Source of the DNA: Verrucomicrobiota bacterium JB023
Lineage (GTDB): Bacteria; Verrucomicrobiota; Verrucomicrobiia; Verrucomicrobiales; Akkermansiaceae
Assembly: GCA_030673895.1 (NCBI GenBank)
Contig: JAUTCR010000066.1
Coordinates: 41,004-105,003, forward strand
Direction: 5' to 3'
Length of the DNA stretch: 64,000 bases
Part shown: one piece after another, positions 46,808-55,998 of the stretch
How positions within the stretch are numbered: the stretch's first letter is position 1
Layout of the letters: every line of letters starts with the position of its first letter
Made by a program: the position numbers and the translations under genes
Notes under the pieces: model-generated
Told to the model about the DNA's origin: nothing
What the model saw: only the letters and a program-made list of their open reading frames with translations
Databases searched by the model: none

Positions 46808-47581
46808 TCAATGGGCTCGCTTCCGGCGCAGCCCTAGCCCGAGAGCGGAAAGAGCCAGCAAACTGGCCGCGCCAGGCTCCGGAACCATCCCCGTGAGGCG
46901 GATCTGGTTCACCTCGGACTCGCTGAGGAAGTTGTCATAGACGAACACCTCGTCGATCAAGCCCGTGAACGGCTCGGAATGATTGGGATTCCGGCCGATG
47001 GCAAAAGTCGCTTCTTGACCCGCCGTTCCATCAAAACCCGTCGTCAAGGTGAAGGTCTGCTCACCGACATGAAACCTCATCAGGCTATTGGCCTGATCAT
47101 AGGCAGCCGCCACAAAAACCCACTCGCCCGCCGCTACCGGAACATCACCGCTAGAGACACCCAGGCCATCGAAGGATGACCACGTTCCTCCAGTGGCAAT
47201 CGTGTTGCCTCGGTCGTCAATATTGAGGGTCCGGTCAAAGCCTCCATTATCGTGCGAGAGGATGGTCTGAATCACGGAAGCAGAACTCGCCTGCACCCAC
47301 GCCCCCCAAGTCATCTCGGGCAGGGTCGCCACCTGGACATCGACGGGAGCAGTCAGATAGCCTCCTGAGGCAAAATAAGCCGCTCCTCCACGATAGCCAT
47401 TGCTATCAAAAACAGCTCCGTTGTTGCTCAGCGAATTTCCATTACCACTCGAGTCGTCAATCAGGCTGCCTGCGGTATCGAAATCGTACTGGGCAATCAG
47501 GGCTCCATCCAGTCTCGGACCGAACACAGAGACTCCTATTAAACTCACCAACAAAGACTTTTGCTTAATCCTCCAATTCAT
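46808..47581 (-). CDS. PEP-CTERM secreted LamG-like protein
   Basis: The 257-residue product has a signal peptide (SLLVSLIGVSVFGPRLDGA), a concanavalin-like LamG domain (DDSSGNGNSLSNNGAVFD, MTWGAWVQASSASVIQTILS, LIDEVFVYDNFLSESEVNQI) and a C-terminal PEP-CTERM signal (VPEPGAASLLALSALGLG, then RRKRA). PEP-CTERM proteins are sorted by exosortase in bacteria that make exopolysaccharide. It is probably a surface or matrix protein that binds glycans. No exosortase is in the window. Confidence 0.9.
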   Translation of the reverse strand: MNWRIKQKSLLVSLIGVSVFGPRLDGALIAQYDFDTAGSLIDDSSGNGNSLSNNGAVFDSNGYRGGAAYFASGGYLTAPVDVQVATLPEMTWGAWVQASSASVIQTILSHDNGGFDRTLNIDDRGNTIATGGTWSSFDGLGVSSGDVPVAAGEWVFVAAAYDQANSLMRFHVGEQTFTLTTGFDGTAGQEATFAIGRNPNHSEPFTGLIDEVFVYDNFLSESEVNQIRLTGMVPEPGAASLLALSALGLGLRRKRAH

Positions 47582-48064
47582 TTTTCTCGTTATTTAAGCA
47601 GTCTCGGTCACGAAATTCTTCAAGATCACCCGGCGGAGACGTAAAAAATCTCGCGAACGAAACTGTTAGACCCCCTTAAATAACCCCTTGGTCGATGGCA
47701 AGTGGAGAGACGTATTTTCTATCTAAATTAGTTTTCTAGACCGTTTCTCAGCATTCGTTGGTTGATTCGTCGAGCCAGCTTTCTTCGAGGGCAAGCCGCG
47801 AGGAGAGCTGAGAGAGAAACTCGTCGACTCTCCTCGACCATGGGAACTCAAAGGATCCCTTCGGTGGATAAATTTTGTCCACTGCTCACCCGATTGTCGG
47901 ACAATTTTTGCTCAAAATTCAATTAGCTCTTCTCGCAGGGAAAATTTCATTTGAGAGCGTCCGGCAAGCCCTAGCCTCGCTCCTTCCCAGCCGAGGTACT
48001 CCGGCTTGTTCGGCCGACCTCCCCGGCCAAAGCCTCTGCCTGGGCGCTTCGCATTCCACTGCAC
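47582..48064. other. 483-bp divergent intergenic region, palindrome at 47863-47881
   Basis: It holds promoters of the PEP-CTERM gene and the TonB receptor, which diverge. The 19-bp GTGGATAAATTTTGTCCAC (47863-47881) is an almost perfect palindrome (8 of 9 pairs) and looks like an operator about 185 bases before the receptor ATG. No gene was seen. Confidence 0.45.
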
Positions 48065-50170
48065 ATGAAACACCAATCATCAAAACGCCATCCGCTGAAC
48101 TGGCAGGCCGTCATCCCCAGCCTACTCGCCACGATGTCCCTAAACGCACAAGATTCCTCTCTCCTTCCTGAAACCGTCGTGGAAAGCGAGCGCCTCACTT
48201 CCAGCGAGGCTCCCCTTTTTCCCTACCAAACCGGAGCATCTTCTGCCGCGCTCTTCACCGACACCCCACTCATTGAAACGCCCTTCAGCGTGGGCGTTTA
48301 CAACGAGACCCTGATGAAGGACCAGCGGGCCTTCACCTTGCGCGAGGTGTTAGAGAATGATTCCAGCGTCTCGCTGTTCAACTCCGGCGGCTACTTCGGC
48401 ACCCAAAACTTCGGTCTGCGCGGCTTTCAGGTGGGAAACTTCACGGGCTACCGCACCGATGGCTTGCCGACCTTGAATCTGGCCGCTCCCTACATCGACG
48501 ACAAAGCGAGCGTGGAGGTTCTGAAAGGGCCCGCCGCTCTGCAGTTCGGCTTCATGCCACCCGGCGGGGCCATCAACATGAATCGCAAGCGCCCTACCGA
48601 GGACTTCTCCACCAGCCTGCAATTCGAGATCGACACCTTTGGCCGCAGCTACTCACAAGTCGATGTCAGCGACACCGTGGCCGATGGCAAATTTGGCTAC
48701 CGCCTAGTGTTAGCCGGTGAAGATTACGATAGCTTCTACGACAATGCCGATGGCACCCGCTACATGGGCTCGCTCTTCACGGAGTGGAAGCCCTCCGAAG
48801 CGCTCACGGTTTGGAGCTCTCTCTCCGGTCAAAAATTAAAACGCAACGGCTACTACGGCCCCATCATCTCTGGCGACGGATCCACGGTCTTCGACCTCGG
48901 GAGAGACATGAACGTCATGCAAGACTGGGCCGAAAACGACCACGAAATCTTTGAGGCAGCCCTCGGCGCGGACCTTTTTTTCCATGAAGATTGGAAGCTC
49001 AAAACCGCCTTTAACTATCAATCCACCGACCGGGACTCCCAGCTGACCTATCCCTACGGCGTGGATAATGACGGGAACTACACCGATGGAGCCTACCTCA
49101 CTGATGGCCCTTTCGAGTGGGACTCCTTCGGGGCCCATGCTCACATCGAAGGCAAGTTCCGAACCGGCTTCCTTGAGCACGAGCTGGTCTTTGGCGCACA
49201 ATATCGCAGCTTCGAGACCGATGGCGGACGGTTCTTTCCCGACGTGGGGGCGAACAATGTCTACAATCAGGTCGATCTTCCTATCCCGACCGCACCGTTC
49301 TATATCCCGATTCAATTCGAGTATGAAGAAGTCGGCGTCTTTCTAACAGACACCATCGACTTGGGAAGAGGCTGGTCCACGCTGCTGGGCGGTCGCTTCT
49401 CCTACTACGACAACCATTACCCGACGGACCCGGCCTCGGACGATACCGAGAGCGCCTTCAGCCCGACCGTGGCCCTTATGTTCGAGCCCACCGAGGGGGT
49501 GCACACGTACGCCACCTACACCCGCGCGCTGCAGGACGGGGGCTTCGCCAATCGCACGGCGGCCAATGCTTGGGAACCGCTGGGCATTCAAGAGTCGGTG
49601 CAATTCGAGATTGGGGTCAAGGCGCAAACCCGCGACGGACGCTTCTCAGGCGAGCTGGCTCTTTTCCAAATCGAACAAGACGTGGCTCTTATCAATGACG
49701 ACAATATCGACGCCTTTGACGGAACCCAGCGCCACCGCGGCGTCGAACTCGCCCTGCGCGGCCAGCTGACGGATGAGCTACAGGCGGGCATTGCCGCCAC
49801 CCTGTTAGATGCCGAACTGACCTCCACCGGCAACCGCCCGGAGCTGGTGCCCGAGTATCAGGTCAATCTCTGGAGTGTCCTTGATGTGCCCGCCGTGCCT
49901 GGGCTGGCCCTCACCGCCAACGCCCGCTTCACCGGAGGGCAATACCTCGACGAAGCCGAGAGTTTCTCCACCGATGCCTACACGGTGGTCGACCTTGGTG
50001 CGCGCTACAAGTGGTCCACTAGTCAGGCCGACTACACCCTCCGCGCGAACATCGAGAACCTCCTTGATGAGAAGTATTATGAGTCCGGTGAGTTCTACCC
50101 TGGCGATGCGGGTTACATCGCCTACGGGGAGCCTCTCTCCGCTACTTTCTCTCTGCAAATCGACTTCTAA
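48065..50170 (+). CDS. TonB-dependent outer-membrane receptor
   Basis: The 701-residue protein resembles siderophore receptors: a plug domain (about 50-170; IETPFSVGVYNETLMKDQRA, FGLRGFQVGN, VEVLKGPAALQFGFMPPGG, INMNRKRPT) followed by the 22-strand barrel, ending with a C-terminal Phe (SATFSLQIDF), the usual outer-membrane signature. The ligand could be ferric siderophore, but the sequence does not define it. The signal peptide is weak: SLLATMSLNAQ at about 20-30. A palindrome upstream may be its regulator site, and a terminator follows. Confidence 0.85.
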   Translation: MKHQSSKRHPLNWQAVIPSLLATMSLNAQDSSLLPETVVESERLTSSEAPLFPYQTGASSAALFTDTPLIETPFSVGVYNETLMKDQRAFTLREVLENDSSVSLFNSGGYFGTQNFGLRGFQVGNFTGYRTDGLPTLNLAAPYIDDKASVEVLKGPAALQFGFMPPGGAINMNRKRPTEDFSTSLQFEIDTFGRSYSQVDVSDTVADGKFGYRLVLAGEDYDSFYDNADGTRYMGSLFTEWKPSEALTVWSSLSGQKLKRNGYYGPIISGDGSTVFDLGRDMNVMQDWAENDHEIFEAALGADLFFHEDWKLKTAFNYQSTDRDSQLTYPYGVDNDGNYTDGAYLTDGPFEWDSFGAHAHIEGKFRTGFLEHELVFGAQYRSFETDGGRFFPDVGANNVYNQVDLPIPTAPFYIPIQFEYEEVGVFLTDTIDLGRGWSTLLGGRFSYYDNHYPTDPASDDTESAFSPTVALMFEPTEGVHTYATYTRALQDGGFANRTAANAWEPLGIQESVQFEIGVKAQTRDGRFSGELALFQIEQDVALINDDNIDAFDGTQRHRGVELALRGQLTDELQAGIAATLLDAELTSTGNRPELVPEYQVNLWSVLDVPAVPGLALTANARFTGGQYLDEAESFSTDAYTVVDLGARYKWSTSQADYTLRANIENLLDEKYYESGEFYPGDAGYIAYGEPLSATFSLQIDF

Positions 50171-50192
50171 CACCTTTCCTTCATAGTCCCAG

Positions 50193-50225
50193 CGGTCGTC
50201 CATCCTCCGATGGGCGGCCGTTTTT
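50193..50225 (+). terminator. terminator after the TonB receptor gene
   Basis: CGGTCGTCCAT (50193-50203) pairs with ATGGGCGGCCG (50210-50220), with two G-U pairs, followed by TTTTT. Confidence 0.8.
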
Positions 50226-50273
50226 CTATCTCTCGCAGGAACCCGCGCCACTCGCCCTCAGCCAACAAACAAA

Positions 50274-51029
50274 ATGAAAGACACAACTCAGTCCCCGCCC
50301 CTTCGCATCTCGTCCGTGACCAAACTATTCGGCAAGGACAAAACCCGGGTGCGGGCATTGGATCAGATTGACCTTACTATCCAGCCCGGTGAGTTCGTGG
50401 CTATCATGGGCGCGTCCGGCTCGGGGAAGAGCACCCTTCTCAATGTGATGGCAGGGCTCACGGGCACCGACGGAGGACAAGTGGAAGTCGAGGGCAAAGA
50501 CTTGGCGAGCCTTAACGACGCAGAGCTGACCCTCTTCCGTCGTGACCGCATTGGCTTGGTCTTCCAGAACTTCAACCTCATTCCCGTTCTCACCGCCAGT
50601 GACAACATCAAGCTTCCCGCTGCCGACGAAAACGACCTCGGCCGCCGCACCGACGATCTCCTCGCCCGCCTCGGCCTGAGTGACCGCCGCCATCATAAGC
50701 CCGACAACCTCTCCGGCGGCGAGCAGCAACGGGTGGCCATTGCCCGCGCCCTCATCAACGACCCTGCCATTATTTTGGCCGACGAACCCACGGGAAGCCT
50801 CGACTCGGTCTCGGGCCAGGACTTTTGCCGCTTGCTCCATGAGCTCTGCCAAAACGATGGCCGCACCATCGTGGTCGTCACCCACGAGCCCACCGTCGCC
50901 ATGTGGGCCAACCGCGTGGTGGTGCTGCAGGATGGAAAGGCGATCAACAGTTTCCCTGTGGAGAAACGCGACCCGCAAACCATCTCGCTCGGCTATCAAC
51001 AGGCGCTCAATGCCAGCTCGCAATCCTAA
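50274..51029 (+). CDS. ABC transporter ATP-binding protein (LolD/MacB-like)
   Basis: The 251-residue ATPase has Walker A (GASGSGKSTLLN), signature LSGGEQQRVAIARALI, Walker B with catalytic Glu (AIILADEPTGSLD), and the switch His in VVVTHEPTVAM. LSGGE, DEPTGSLD and the lengths fit the lipoprotein/MacB subgroup of ABC exporters, which pair with FtsX-type permeases. The next gene encodes such a permease 16 bp on. Confidence 0.92.
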   Translation: MKDTTQSPPLRISSVTKLFGKDKTRVRALDQIDLTIQPGEFVAIMGASGSGKSTLLNVMAGLTGTDGGQVEVEGKDLASLNDAELTLFRRDRIGLVFQNFNLIPVLTASDNIKLPAADENDLGRRTDDLLARLGLSDRRHHKPDNLSGGEQQRVAIARALINDPAIILADEPTGSLDSVSGQDFCRLLHELCQNDGRTIVVVTHEPTVAMWANRVVVLQDGKAINSFPVEKRDPQTISLGYQQALNASSQS

Positions 51030-51045
51030 CAAAATCTAACACCCC

Positions 51046-53838
51046 ATGAGCCGCGTCTTCTCTCTTTCCCTAGCCTACTTCCGCCAGCATCCATTGCGGG
51101 TGGCGCTCACTTCCCTGGCCACCGCAGCGGCAGCCGCCATGGTCATCTGGGTCGTGAGCGGCTACGACGCCCTGCTCGGCACCTTCGACCGCTACGCCAA
51201 TCTGGCGCTGGGACGCTATCCGCTCTCGGTCGCCCCCATTAGCAACTTCAGCCAATACGCCCCCGGGGCCATTCCCTCCCCGGCAGAAAAGTTCGTGCCT
51301 GAAGAGGCCATTCAGCTCTTGCTCGACGACCCCGCCATCGCGGCCGCCGATCCCTTCTGGGTGAGCCAGCAATACGCCCGCCCGTTCGTCAAGGAAGGCG
51401 AGACCCCCATCCCACCTTACCTCCTGCCCGCCGCCCGATTGGTCGGCACCGATGCGCCCGAGCCACCCTTCGACCTCGTTGCCGGACGTTGGCTCGACCC
51501 GAACAACAGAGAGAACCCAACGGGCATTCTCAGCGAAATCGCCGCCACGGGGATGAAGATCGAGGTCGGTGACCACGTGCTCGTCGGCCCTCCCGACCGC
51601 GTCACCAAGGTGGAGGTCATCGGCATTGTCGGAGGGGTAACCATCGAGGGATGGAATGCCCAGGTGGCCAGCTCGCAGCTCCTCACCCCCAGCGTCGGAG
51701 GGCTCTACGTGACCACGGCCTTGGCCGAGGAAATACTAGGCAAGCCATCCGATATCAGTTTTGTCGCGGTCGCGCTCGAGCCCGATACCGACCTCACCAC
51801 CTTCCGCTATCGCTGGGCGACCGAGTTGAGCAAACTGAGCACCCCCTGCCAGTTTCAGGAGGCCCATGACGTCGAGGAAGCCCTCGACGAAAGCGCCTCC
51901 GCCGAGAACCTTTCTCTCCAAGCGCGCGCCGCCACCATCGTCTCCACGCTGGCCGCTCTTTTCATCATCTTCAGCACTCTCAATATGGGGGTCAATGAGC
52001 GCGTCCGCCAGCTGGCGATTCTACGGGCCGTGGCGCTGACCCGTTGGCAAGTCGGGCTCCTCATTGCCATCGAGGGACTCCTCTTTGGCACCATCGGATT
52101 CCTAGTCGGTTGTGGAGCAGGAGCCGCCATCATTGCTTGGGCCACTCACTCCGCGCCGGAACTCCTCACCAATGGCGCGGTCGTCGGTCGCAATAGCCTG
52201 CTTCTCGCCGCCTTCTGTTCCTATGGCGGAGCCCTCCTCGCCTCCTTGGTGCCTGCCGTCCGCGCCATGCGGGTGCGCCCCATCGAGGCCATGAGCCCAC
52301 CCACGGCGGCGACGCACCCCTTGTTTTCCAAGAAAAGTCTCATCGGAGGCCTCGCCCTTCTCGCGGTCTACCCCCTGCTTGCGCTCGGCATCGAGCATCC
52401 TGATGGAGCCCCCTTCATCACCTTCATGTTTTCCGGGTTGTTCGCCCTCTCGGCAGGACTCATCCTGCTCGCCCCGAATATTGTGATGGCGGTGGACCGC
52501 TTGCTGAGTCCCCTGCTCGCCCGCCTGATGCGCATCCCCGGCAAGCTACTGGCCAGTCAGATTTCGGGCAATCTCGGGCGCACGGTGGCTACTGCCTTGG
52601 CCCTGACGGTGGGCCTCGGATTCTTTGTCGCCATCCAGACTTGGGGACACTCCATGCTCAGTGGCTTCATGCCTGGCAGCTGGGCTCCGGACGCCCTCAT
52701 CGGATTCAAGCCCCAGGGGGTTGAACGCTCCTTTGCCGAACAAGTCAGTGCTTTCAAAGGCGTCAAGAAGAGCCTTCCCATCATCGTGGAGCAGCCCCGC
52801 CTCCTCCACGACCTGACCGATAGCGCGGTCCGGGCCACCGTGGTGCGGCAAGATAATGTGGTCATTGTCGGCGTCGATGCCGTGCCCGCCTTTGGAGGAG
52901 ACGACCCGCTTTTCAAGTTCCGTTGGACCGAGGGCAATGCCACCAGCGCGGTGGCGCAGCTCTCCAGCGGACGCGCCTGCATCGTGCCAGACCATTTCTT
53001 GACCGAAACCGGGCTTCAGGTTGGCGACTCCTTCGAGCTCGTCCCACCGAACAACCCAACGCACCCAGTGAGCTACCGCATTGCCGGCGCAGTCAAGCTC
53101 CCCGGATGGCACTGGCAGACCAAGCCCACAGGTTTTCGCACCCGCACCCACCGCGCCGCCGCCCTTGTCTTTGCCGACTATTCAACGGTGGAGAGCGACT
53201 TCGACTTCCATTCTGCTTCCCACGCCTGGTTTGACTACGATGCCAGCCTCGCCACGCCGGACGAGCTCGCCGCCTCCGCGCGCGACCTCTATGCACAGGC
53301 TCTCGGGAAGGAGGCGCAAGCAGTCGGGATCGGCGATGCTCGCAATGACGAACCTTACATTCAACTCAATACCATCGACGACATCCGCGCTCTTGTGAAT
53401 GGGCACGCCACCCAGTGGCTCTGGGTGTTGAGCCGATTGCCCCTGATCGTCCTCGTCATCACCTCCATCGGCGTGTTGAACGCTCTCCTCGCTTCCGTGC
53501 AATCACGGCGTTGGGAAATCGGGGTTCTCCGCGCCACGGGCATCACCCGCAGCACCATCGTGCGCCTCATCCTTGCGGAAGGACTTCTCTTGGGTGCAGT
53601 GGCTTGTGTGTTGAGTTTGGGGTTTGGGGTGCTGGCTGGCTGGTGCGGCGCGGGCATCTCGCAATACATCAGCTTCTTCGGCGGCATGCCCCCTGAGTTC
53701 GTGATTCCATGGTCGGAGATTGCCAAAGGCTTCGCCATCGTCCTCCTTCTCTCGACCCTCGCCTCTCTCTGGCCCGCCATCTCCATCGGCCGCAAAAAGC
53801 CCCTCGACCTCCTGCAAGAAGGACGCGGCTCGTTTTGA
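51046..53838 (+). CDS. large FtsX-family ABC transporter permease
   Basis: The 930-residue protein has an N-terminal hydrophobic anchor, a large periplasmic domain (about 40-265), then three helices of an FtsX unit (about 300-420: IVSTLAALFIIFSTLNMGV, VGLLIAIEGLLFGTIGFLVG, LLLAAFCSYGGALLASLVPA), two further helices, a second periplasmic domain (about 550-760) and the second FtsX unit (about 790-930, WVLSRLPLIVLVITSIGVLN). This double FtsX layout is typical of permeases that move lipids, lipoproteins or peptides together with a LolD-like ATPase. Substrate unknown. The preceding gene is its ATPase. Confidence 0.88.
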   Translation: MSRVFSLSLAYFRQHPLRVALTSLATAAAAAMVIWVVSGYDALLGTFDRYANLALGRYPLSVAPISNFSQYAPGAIPSPAEKFVPEEAIQLLLDDPAIAAADPFWVSQQYARPFVKEGETPIPPYLLPAARLVGTDAPEPPFDLVAGRWLDPNNRENPTGILSEIAATGMKIEVGDHVLVGPPDRVTKVEVIGIVGGVTIEGWNAQVASSQLLTPSVGGLYVTTALAEEILGKPSDISFVAVALEPDTDLTTFRYRWATELSKLSTPCQFQEAHDVEEALDESASAENLSLQARAATIVSTLAALFIIFSTLNMGVNERVRQLAILRAVALTRWQVGLLIAIEGLLFGTIGFLVGCGAGAAIIAWATHSAPELLTNGAVVGRNSLLLAAFCSYGGALLASLVPAVRAMRVRPIEAMSPPTAATHPLFSKKSLIGGLALLAVYPLLALGIEHPDGAPFITFMFSGLFALSAGLILLAPNIVMAVDRLLSPLLARLMRIPGKLLASQISGNLGRTVATALALTVGLGFFVAIQTWGHSMLSGFMPGSWAPDALIGFKPQGVERSFAEQVSAFKGVKKSLPIIVEQPRLLHDLTDSAVRATVVRQDNVVIVGVDAVPAFGGDDPLFKFRWTEGNATSAVAQLSSGRACIVPDHFLTETGLQVGDSFELVPPNNPTHPVSYRIAGAVKLPGWHWQTKPTGFRTRTHRAAALVFADYSTVESDFDFHSASHAWFDYDASLATPDELAASARDLYAQALGKEAQAVGIGDARNDEPYIQLNTIDDIRALVNGHATQWLWVLSRLPLIVLVITSIGVLNALLASVQSRRWEIGVLRATGITRSTIVRLILAEGLLLGAVACVLSLGFGVLAGWCGAGISQYISFFGGMPPEFVIPWSEIAKGFAIVLLLSTLASLWPAISIGRKKPLDLLQEGRGSF

Positions 53839-53934
53839 AGGTGTTTGCAACCGTCCGAACACGCTAAGCCCAATGCCAAACGAGTCCTCGTCGTCAAATG
53901 GCGAGGCTTAGGCGCGTGCCAAGGCGAGGCCTTC

Positions 53935-53963
53935 GCGGATGCCTCGGCGAGGCATCCCTACCG
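53935..53963 (-). repeat. inverted copy of the REP core between convergent genes
   Basis: On the minus strand it reads CGGTA then GGGATGCCTCG-CCGAGGCATCC, the same palindrome as at 10372-10393 but with both arms changed (C to T and G to A), so pairing is preserved. Confidence 0.75.
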
Positions 53964-53973
53964 GAAGGTGGCA

Positions 53974-54663
53974 TCAACCTGATTGGGAATCGAATTCCTG
54001 CCAATCACCACTCCAAGACCAGGATTGCAGGGGCTTGAGCTCCTTCTTGTAGTCGTAGGGCGAGGGCTCATGGGTGGCGTAGCCAGCATAGTAATAAGTG
54101 AGGCCGCGCCGTTGAGCCTCTTCCAACTCTTTAATGATAGTGAAGATGCCCAAGCGTCGATTCCGCTCCTCGGGCTCGAAGATGCCGTAGATGCTTGAGC
54201 AAGCGTGGTCGCCGATATCCAGAAAGCTGGCGGCAATGAGTCTGCCCTCCTTGCGGACACTTACCTGCAGGCATTCGCAAGGCATCTGCCGGGGGTCGTC
54301 ACCCAGAAACTCCTCTAGCCTCGAGGGCACGTTTTCCTTGAAGCGAACCTTGTGCCGCTCGAAGAGGGCGCGCTCTTCCTCACCCGGGTTGACGGGGGCA
54401 AGGGAAACGTCCACATCTTCATTGCGACGAAGAGTCCGGCGCTGACTTTTGGACGGCTTCCATTCCTGCACTTTCATCCGCAGGACGAAGACCCGCTTCC
54501 AGTCTTGCTCATGCCACATTAGACTATAGCGGAAGAAGCGTGGGCCAAAGTGCCGCCATCCCTCCGACCAGAGCTGGTCCATGCGGTGACCCGGGAGACG
54601 CTCGGCGAATCCTGCTTCATTGATGAGCGGCCACTGGGATTGATAGGGGTCGGGACTACTCAT
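53974..54663 (-). CDS. arginyl/leucyl-tRNA-protein transferase-like protein (Ate/Bpt C-terminal fold)
   Basis: The 229-residue product matches the C-terminal half of bacterial Bpt and eukaryotic ATE1: ASFLDIGDHACSSIYGIFEP, RRLGIFTIIKELEEAQRRGL, TYYYAGYATHEPSPYDYK, plus the N-terminal GWRHFGPRFFRYS. The family transfers Leu or Arg from tRNA to protein N-termini for proteolysis. Bpt and ATE1 carry a Cys cluster at the N-terminus; none is visible here, so it may bind tRNA or protein differently or lack activity. It is the last gene in a minus-strand cluster with the TPR and AAA genes. Confidence 0.8.
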   Translation of the reverse strand: MSSPDPYQSQWPLINEAGFAERLPGHRMDQLWSEGWRHFGPRFFRYSLMWHEQDWKRVFVLRMKVQEWKPSKSQRRTLRRNEDVDVSLAPVNPGEEERALFERHKVRFKENVPSRLEEFLGDDPRQMPCECLQVSVRKEGRLIAASFLDIGDHACSSIYGIFEPEERNRRLGIFTIIKELEEAQRRGLTYYYAGYATHEPSPYDYKKELKPLQSWSWSGDWQEFDSQSG

Positions 54664-54744
54664 CTGCCGGACAGCCTACCAAGGGAGGCCCCCGGAGCAC
54701 AAACATAGAGATATCATTTCCCCGGAATACTTGGCGGCGATGGC

Positions 54745-55998
54745 TTACTCTGCTTTTGCCCTTCTCAGGCCCGACACCAAGGAGAGCCAAGTGGTCCCGA
54801 TGACGGCCAGCAGGCCCAGGCTCAAGGCCTCCCCCCGGAGCGTCCCCGAGGTCAGCAAATGATAGAAGACGAAGAGCCCGCTCCCATAGACGAGGCCCAT
54901 GAGACCTCCGAATACCAAGCGGCCGGCAGGCGACCGATTATCCCAGAACTGGCTGCCCGGCACCCCGGCCAAAATGAGGGTCACTCCCAAGGTGATAAAG
55001 ACCTTGGGCAAGCCCACAAAGGTCGCGGCGACCACGGCTAAACCGGCGAAGAAAGCCCCTCCCACGAAGAAGCCCTCCAGCCGCTCGGAGCGCGTCAGGG
55101 CGAGGCGCGCCATCGGATCCTTCAGCAGCAGGAAGCTGCCAATGCCGGGGGCCAGATACATCCCGAAGGCAAAGACGGCGTAAAGAATGCCGAGGGCGAT
55201 AGCTAGGCGGGCATCAACTTGCTCAAGCAAAGCCCGTCCGAGCCGAACGCCGAAAAGAAGACCGATGACGATGAGCCATTGCTGCTTCTCGGAAAACTTC
55301 TGCATGAAGAAGACCCACTTCAAGAAGCCACGGTAGATGAAGGAGCGAGCCCGGTAGGCCTCCCGCAGGCCGGTGCGAGCGTATTCCATGGAAGGATCCA
55401 GCCGCAGCGCCTCGCGGAAGTGCTCCTCGGCTTTTTTCAGATCATTGGTCTGGAGCGCGACCCAGCCGGAATTGGCATGTGCGACCGGGTCTTCCGCCGC
55501 TCGGGAGAGTCGCTTGCCAGCCTCCAGAGCCGAATCACCCGTCTTGCCCTGCATGCGCAGGAAGATGGACAGCTGGTTGAGCGCGAAGTCGTCGTCGGGA
55601 TCGAGCTGCAGAGCCTGGCGGCAGGCTTGCTCCGCATTGGCCCACTGTTGCAGGCCGCCCAAGGCGGAGGCTTTGGCCGCCCAAGCGAACGGATTGCCCG
55701 GATGGAGAGCGATGGCCGCTTCCGCAGCCGTGAGGGCGTCGCTATCGCGATCCAGCTTGACCAAGATGAGCGCCTTCAAGGCGAAAAGCTCGGAGTCCTC
55801 GGGCTCGAGGCCGATCGCCGTCTCCACGGATTGCAGCGCCGCTTTCCCCTGCCCCTCCATGCCATAGCGGGTCCAAGCCAGCTGCTCATGGGCCGCCGCA
55901 TCCTCCGGCTCCTTGGCCAGATAGCTCATCAGCACGGCGACCGCCTCCTCCGGGCGATGCAGCTCGCGCAACCTGATCGCACGCTCCAACTCGTTCAT
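54745..55998 (-). CDS. TPR protein with C-terminal membrane segments
   Basis: The 417-residue product starts with TPR-type helical repeats (about 1-215; e.g. PEDAAAHEQLAWTRYGM, LQQWANAEQACRQALQLDPD, NDLKKAEEHFREALRLDPSM) and ends with four or five hydrophobic stretches (IVIGLLFGVRLGRALL, RLAIALGILYAVFAFGMYL, FFVGGAFFAGLAVVAATFVG, VFITLGVTLILAGVPG, LSLGLLAVIGTTWLSLVSGL). It is probably a scaffold on the membrane, TPR side in the cytoplasm. The start overlaps the AAA gene stop by 4 bp, which suggests the two work together. Confidence 0.82.
   Translation of the reverse strand: MNELERAIRLRELHRPEEAVAVLMSYLAKEPEDAAAHEQLAWTRYGMEGQGKAALQSVETAIGLEPEDSELFALKALILVKLDRDSDALTAAEAAIALHPGNPFAWAAKASALGGLQQWANAEQACRQALQLDPDDDFALNQLSIFLRMQGKTGDSALEAGKRLSRAAEDPVAHANSGWVALQTNDLKKAEEHFREALRLDPSMEYARTGLREAYRARSFIYRGFLKWVFFMQKFSEKQQWLIVIGLLFGVRLGRALLEQVDARLAIALGILYAVFAFGMYLAPGIGSFLLLKDPMARLALTRSERLEGFFVGGAFFAGLAVVAATFVGLPKVFITLGVTLILAGVPGSQFWDNRSPAGRLVFGGLMGLVYGSGLFVFYHLLTSGTLRGEALSLGLLAVIGTTWLSLVSGLRRAKAE

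Noticed and set aside
47863..47881. Palindrome upstream of the TonB receptor as a Fur box
   Set aside because: The sequence does not match GATAATGATAATCATTATC; kept only as an unassigned operator-like site.
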